64,000 nucleotides of DNA, taken from Gracilaria domingensis. Its lineage: Eukaryota; Rhodophyta; Florideophyceae; Gracilariales; Gracilariaceae. A model generated the notes under the pieces. It saw only the letters and a program-made list of their open reading frames with translations. It ran no database searches and was not told the DNA's origin. This document shows positions 60,539-64,000 of this stretch, piece by piece. The position numbers were made by a program, and so were the translations under genes. The number at the start of each line of letters is the position of its first letter. The stretch's first letter is position 1. The stretch is from assembly GCA_022539475.1 (NCBI GenBank), contig VCMS01000169.1:239279-303278 (forward strand), read 5' to 3'.

Positions 60539-63500
60539 GCCTTGTCTACACCGCGACATGACAATGCATCTTCTATTATTCCAAATTTCGCGTCGCTCTG
60601 AGCGACCCCACTGAGAGAGACTCAAGAAATCTATCGTCAGACTGCGTTTTTAATCTTCTGCCGCAAGGATGATTTGCTTTTAATTTTATCTACACGGCTG
60701 TGCCAGATTGTCGTGTCCATGATCCCTGGTAGAAATAAGCCTACAACAGCCCACTGTCTACTAACACTACATGCTTACTCTGTTTGACTTATACTTTCAT
60801 CCCTCAGTCTAAAAAAGATTTTCGATCTTCCCCGGCTCTCCTTGACTACATATCCTATACAATATGTCTGTTTCTTATGGATTCTACCTCGTATATAATT
60901 TTCTAAATGAACCTATTAAATTGATTCGTACTTTCATCTCCTAGAATGCAGCTAATGCTTCATTAGCACACCCCCATATCTATTTTTGTCATTACTTCTA
61001 TATTTACCAACTGTTGCTATCATGTTTCTTGCAATGCAGTTCTTCTTTTGCATCTAAGAACATAGCTTCTCTAAGCGACACTTCTTCTCAGAGAACTCAT
61101 AATTTGATTTTAAAATTAATAATTCCCCGATTTGCAGTTTCTGCCTTTATTTAAGGCGAAATTATGTCCACTCATTTCTTCATTCAAAAACAATCCAATT
61201 TTATCGCAATTTTCATTTCTTATTGAACCTAACTGGCTCAGATCTTCAACTCAATCTCCTTCTAAATATTTTTAACTTCTATAATGAAGATCTGTTCAGC
61301 TTCCGGCATATCATAATGTAGCTACCATAACAGGAGATCGCCACTAACCAGTGTCACTTTAATATCAAACGCTCCTGATCAACAGATCACAAAGCGGATC
61401 AAGTGCAAGCAAACAAGCTCTGCCTGCCTACCCCAACACAAATTCGTCTCCGTAGCTACATCCAGCTCAACTAAATCGAAGTTTACACCATCAACGAATT
61501 AATGAAAAGCAACTTCTAACGCTCACCAAAAAGAGCAAGTGAATCCACCATCAGAGTCTCTGGAACTTCAGATCATTCGAAATCCGAATCGGGTTCTAGT
61601 TCAAACTAATACACTCGCCAAAGCCATCTCTCTTCGCAAAGCAGCAAACTGCGATCCCCTCCTCCATCCACAACAAAGTATATCCATCATCCTTTTTGCC
61701 CTGATAAAACCCCTGCTCCTCAATTATCAAATCTCCGCTGCATCCCAGAAACCCATCCGTCGCAGACTTAGACAAAGACCCTTACGAAAGAAACCGCGAA
61801 AAACCAATCCCGTAGTCCAACTACCAAACGCGTATCGCTTCCCCATCCCGTCACACCACTCACTGGACATCATTCAAGACCTCAACGCCCATACCCCATA
61901 GACTCCGAACAGAAGAAAATATAGCGCAGATATAACTATTTCCACCCGTCACAAGCACCTATTCGCAGCATGTTAAAAACTGAAGTAAAACGTTTGCTCC
62001 CCAAAATTCATATCCAACGTCGCAGGTGGCCATCTCGTCGAACGTACGACCTGCGTTCAAGCAGAAGATCCCATCAGACGAACGAATAGCTGCAATTTGT
62101 TGGTAAACTTATAAAACGCCATACGTCTGGGAACGACCACAATTGCTCATTATCTCACATCAACAACCTTCATCACTAAGGACCGGAGTTGTGGGCACGC
62201 TCAAGGATTGGTGAAATTATAGCACATCAGCGAAATGTTCCATTGCTCGTTTGTAATCTTGGGTTCAGAACTGCTCTAAGCTACGGACATCATTCTACCT
62301 GAGAAGCATCAGTAGAAAGAGCGGTTTGCAATTCCAGAGTAACGCTTAACTATGGACTCGTCAAGAAAAGATCTTTACACTGTTGCGAAGCCAAGAGAAA
62401 GAGAGCGTCAGGAAACAAGTCATTTCGAAAGAAACAGTAATAATTAAAGAGTAATAAAATAATAGAATTGTAGTGTACTAAAGAATCTGATATCTAAAGA
62501 AAAAACTACAGTAGAAAAAAGAAATAAAAACTAATGTGACTTTTTGCTTAAATTAATTCCAAAAGTAAATACAAACCACACAAGTTCACATCATTCAACC
62601 CAGCTTCAGCAACATTTCTTCAACAACAACACGCAAGTTAACTTACCAAGCAAAGTAAATTACAAGAGGTTTCACAAACAAATTTGGCTGAAAACCGGTA
62701 AAACCAGATAAATTCTCGGAAATTTGTATTCGAAGTGGATAAAAGTTTAACAATAATTTTTAAGAATCAATCCTGCACCAGATGACAAAATAAATAAAAT
62801 ATGCATAAATCATATGACACGATATGCCTCCAATGGGAGAATAATCGTATAGTTAGAGCCAAATCACAGTGAAAGATTATCCCGTTAACCGGTCATACTA
62901 ATCCAGTATACAGGGACATAATATGAGTTTCAAAGGAATGATATTGTAACGCTGCTTTGCCACAAGTATATATCACTTGTGCAACTGTTACTAACTTAGT
63001 GCACTTCGGCAATCAGGAAGTAGGCTTGTTTTTCATCCTTTCGGAGGGGCGAAATGGTCTATAGAGCAGGTCCGAGAACGTAACCGCTTCTGAACTTCAT
63101 CTCCCCCTCCCAATCGCAACAATAAAAAGACATAGAAGTGCCCAATCCCTCTTCCTCAACAGACAACACTCATCAATATATTAATAAATATCTACGAACG
63201 AACAAAAAAGATAAAAGCAAGCTTGCATTCTCTATCTAATATAGTTTACATTTAAGCCAATACTGTATCTACCATAACATAAACCTCTTATCCTAGCCAC
63301 ACCACGGCAAAAATTCAGTCTTTGAACGTAGCCCTCTTCGTTTACGATATGTCCACAAAAAATTCGAAAAATCCGAATTAAAAAATCTTATAATCATCCA
63401 AAAAAAACCTGTAATTTCATATTCGAACGACTTCGTGGGCGGTCCCAGACATTCAATCAATCGATAATTAGAAATTCCATCTCACTGCCTTAATCGAGAT

Positions 63501-64000
63501 AAACTGCCTTACCATGTTTGCACACGCGACGAGTCTTGTTTTGGACAAAAGCGCATATGACCGGCCACCGAGAAAATTAATACGACTTATTTTGCACCTG
63601 CCTCAATATGATTGTTATTATGGGGGCCCTTACTGTAATTTACACGTGTAAGTGTAGTTCGGAATTTACATATAGAAACTCATCGTTATGAACAATCTTG
63701 CAGTTTTGCCACCAAATCTTTAACGAGAACAGTAGTCCAGATACCCAACACCCACGTCCTCTTAGCTGTCAAAGATTATATCCCCACATACGAAGCCATC
63801 TGCGAAAACCTTCATATCATTCTACTTTTTCTAACCATCCAACCTTTCTGCAAACCTAATGTCTCGCAACAACACTTGCAAAAAACAAGGATACTATCAC
63901 CTTTACCAAATCTGATTTGCACAAAATCGTCTATTTATAACTGGCACCAACTTAACTACTGGCTTCAGGTTCACTGTGTCTGTCACATTTCTGTTTACAC
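60539..64000. other. AT-rich tail of the window, no supported gene
   Basis: A plus-strand 120-aa frame (61539-61901), rich in Leu, Pro and Arg, has no motif. On the minus strand around 60740-60800 a short frame reads HVVLVDSGLL, faintly protease-like. This could be part of the other Ty3/gypsy element separated by the chromovirus, but nothing confirms it. A ~50-bp similarity to 42285 lies at 63421. The A-rich stretch at 62400-62600 is low-complexity. Confidence 0.35.

Overview
The window is nuclear DNA of a eukaryote. The evidence is spliceosomal introns of about 58-65 nt with GT/AG ends and branch-point-like motifs, TATA boxes 50-135 bp upstream of several small genes, AATAAA signals, and a mixed load of eukaryotic transposons (Ty3/gypsy chromovirus, a second Ty3/gypsy, Helitron, and hAT-, piggyBac- and Harbinger-like MITEs). 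Genes are mostly intronless, and gene-dense patches alternate with AT-rich, repeat-rich stretches. An intron-poor alga, for example a florideophyte red alga, fits this style and gene content, but no single sequence here proves it. I saw no rRNA, convincing tRNA or CRISPR array.

0.4-5.4 kb is a housekeeping patch: an M20 dipeptidase (-), a SAYSvFN membrane protein (+, one intron), an FSH-family serine hydrolase (-, one intron) and a small coiled-coil protein (+). At 6.6-17.5 kb two paralogous UvrD-type helicases, each with a C-terminal RecB/Cas4-like nuclease region and an SQ-repeat tail, flank a 522-aa protein with a possible TIR/HET-like segment.

12.7-33.5 kb is an accessory region with five divergent copies of one small Cys/His (probably zinc-binding) protein family, each behind its own TATA box. 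It also holds a knottin-like Cys-rich secreted protein, a second secreted protein and a DODA-type dioxygenase. Between them lie hairpin and MITE-type repeats: a 150-bp foldback, a ~150-bp hairpin, a Harbinger-like MITE, a hAT MITE with a perfect 8-bp target duplication, and a pogo-like element.

36.6-41.7 kb holds a secreted FG-GAP/ASPIC (CRTAC1-like) protein between extremely GC-rich blocks, then a fusion of a degenerate inositol-monophosphatase-like domain to an ecdysteroid-kinase/APH-like kinase. 42.4-60.5 kb is a transposon pile-up: a piggyBac-like MITE (TTAA ends), a broken Helitron, a broken Ty3/gypsy, and a ~10.5-kb chromodomain Ty3/gypsy element with two LTRs. That element carries an intact 626-aa ORF antisense to pol, between pol and the 3' LTR, which is the most unusual item in the window with the zinc-protein family and the helicase-nuclease pair. 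60.5-64 kb is AT-rich with no gene I can support.
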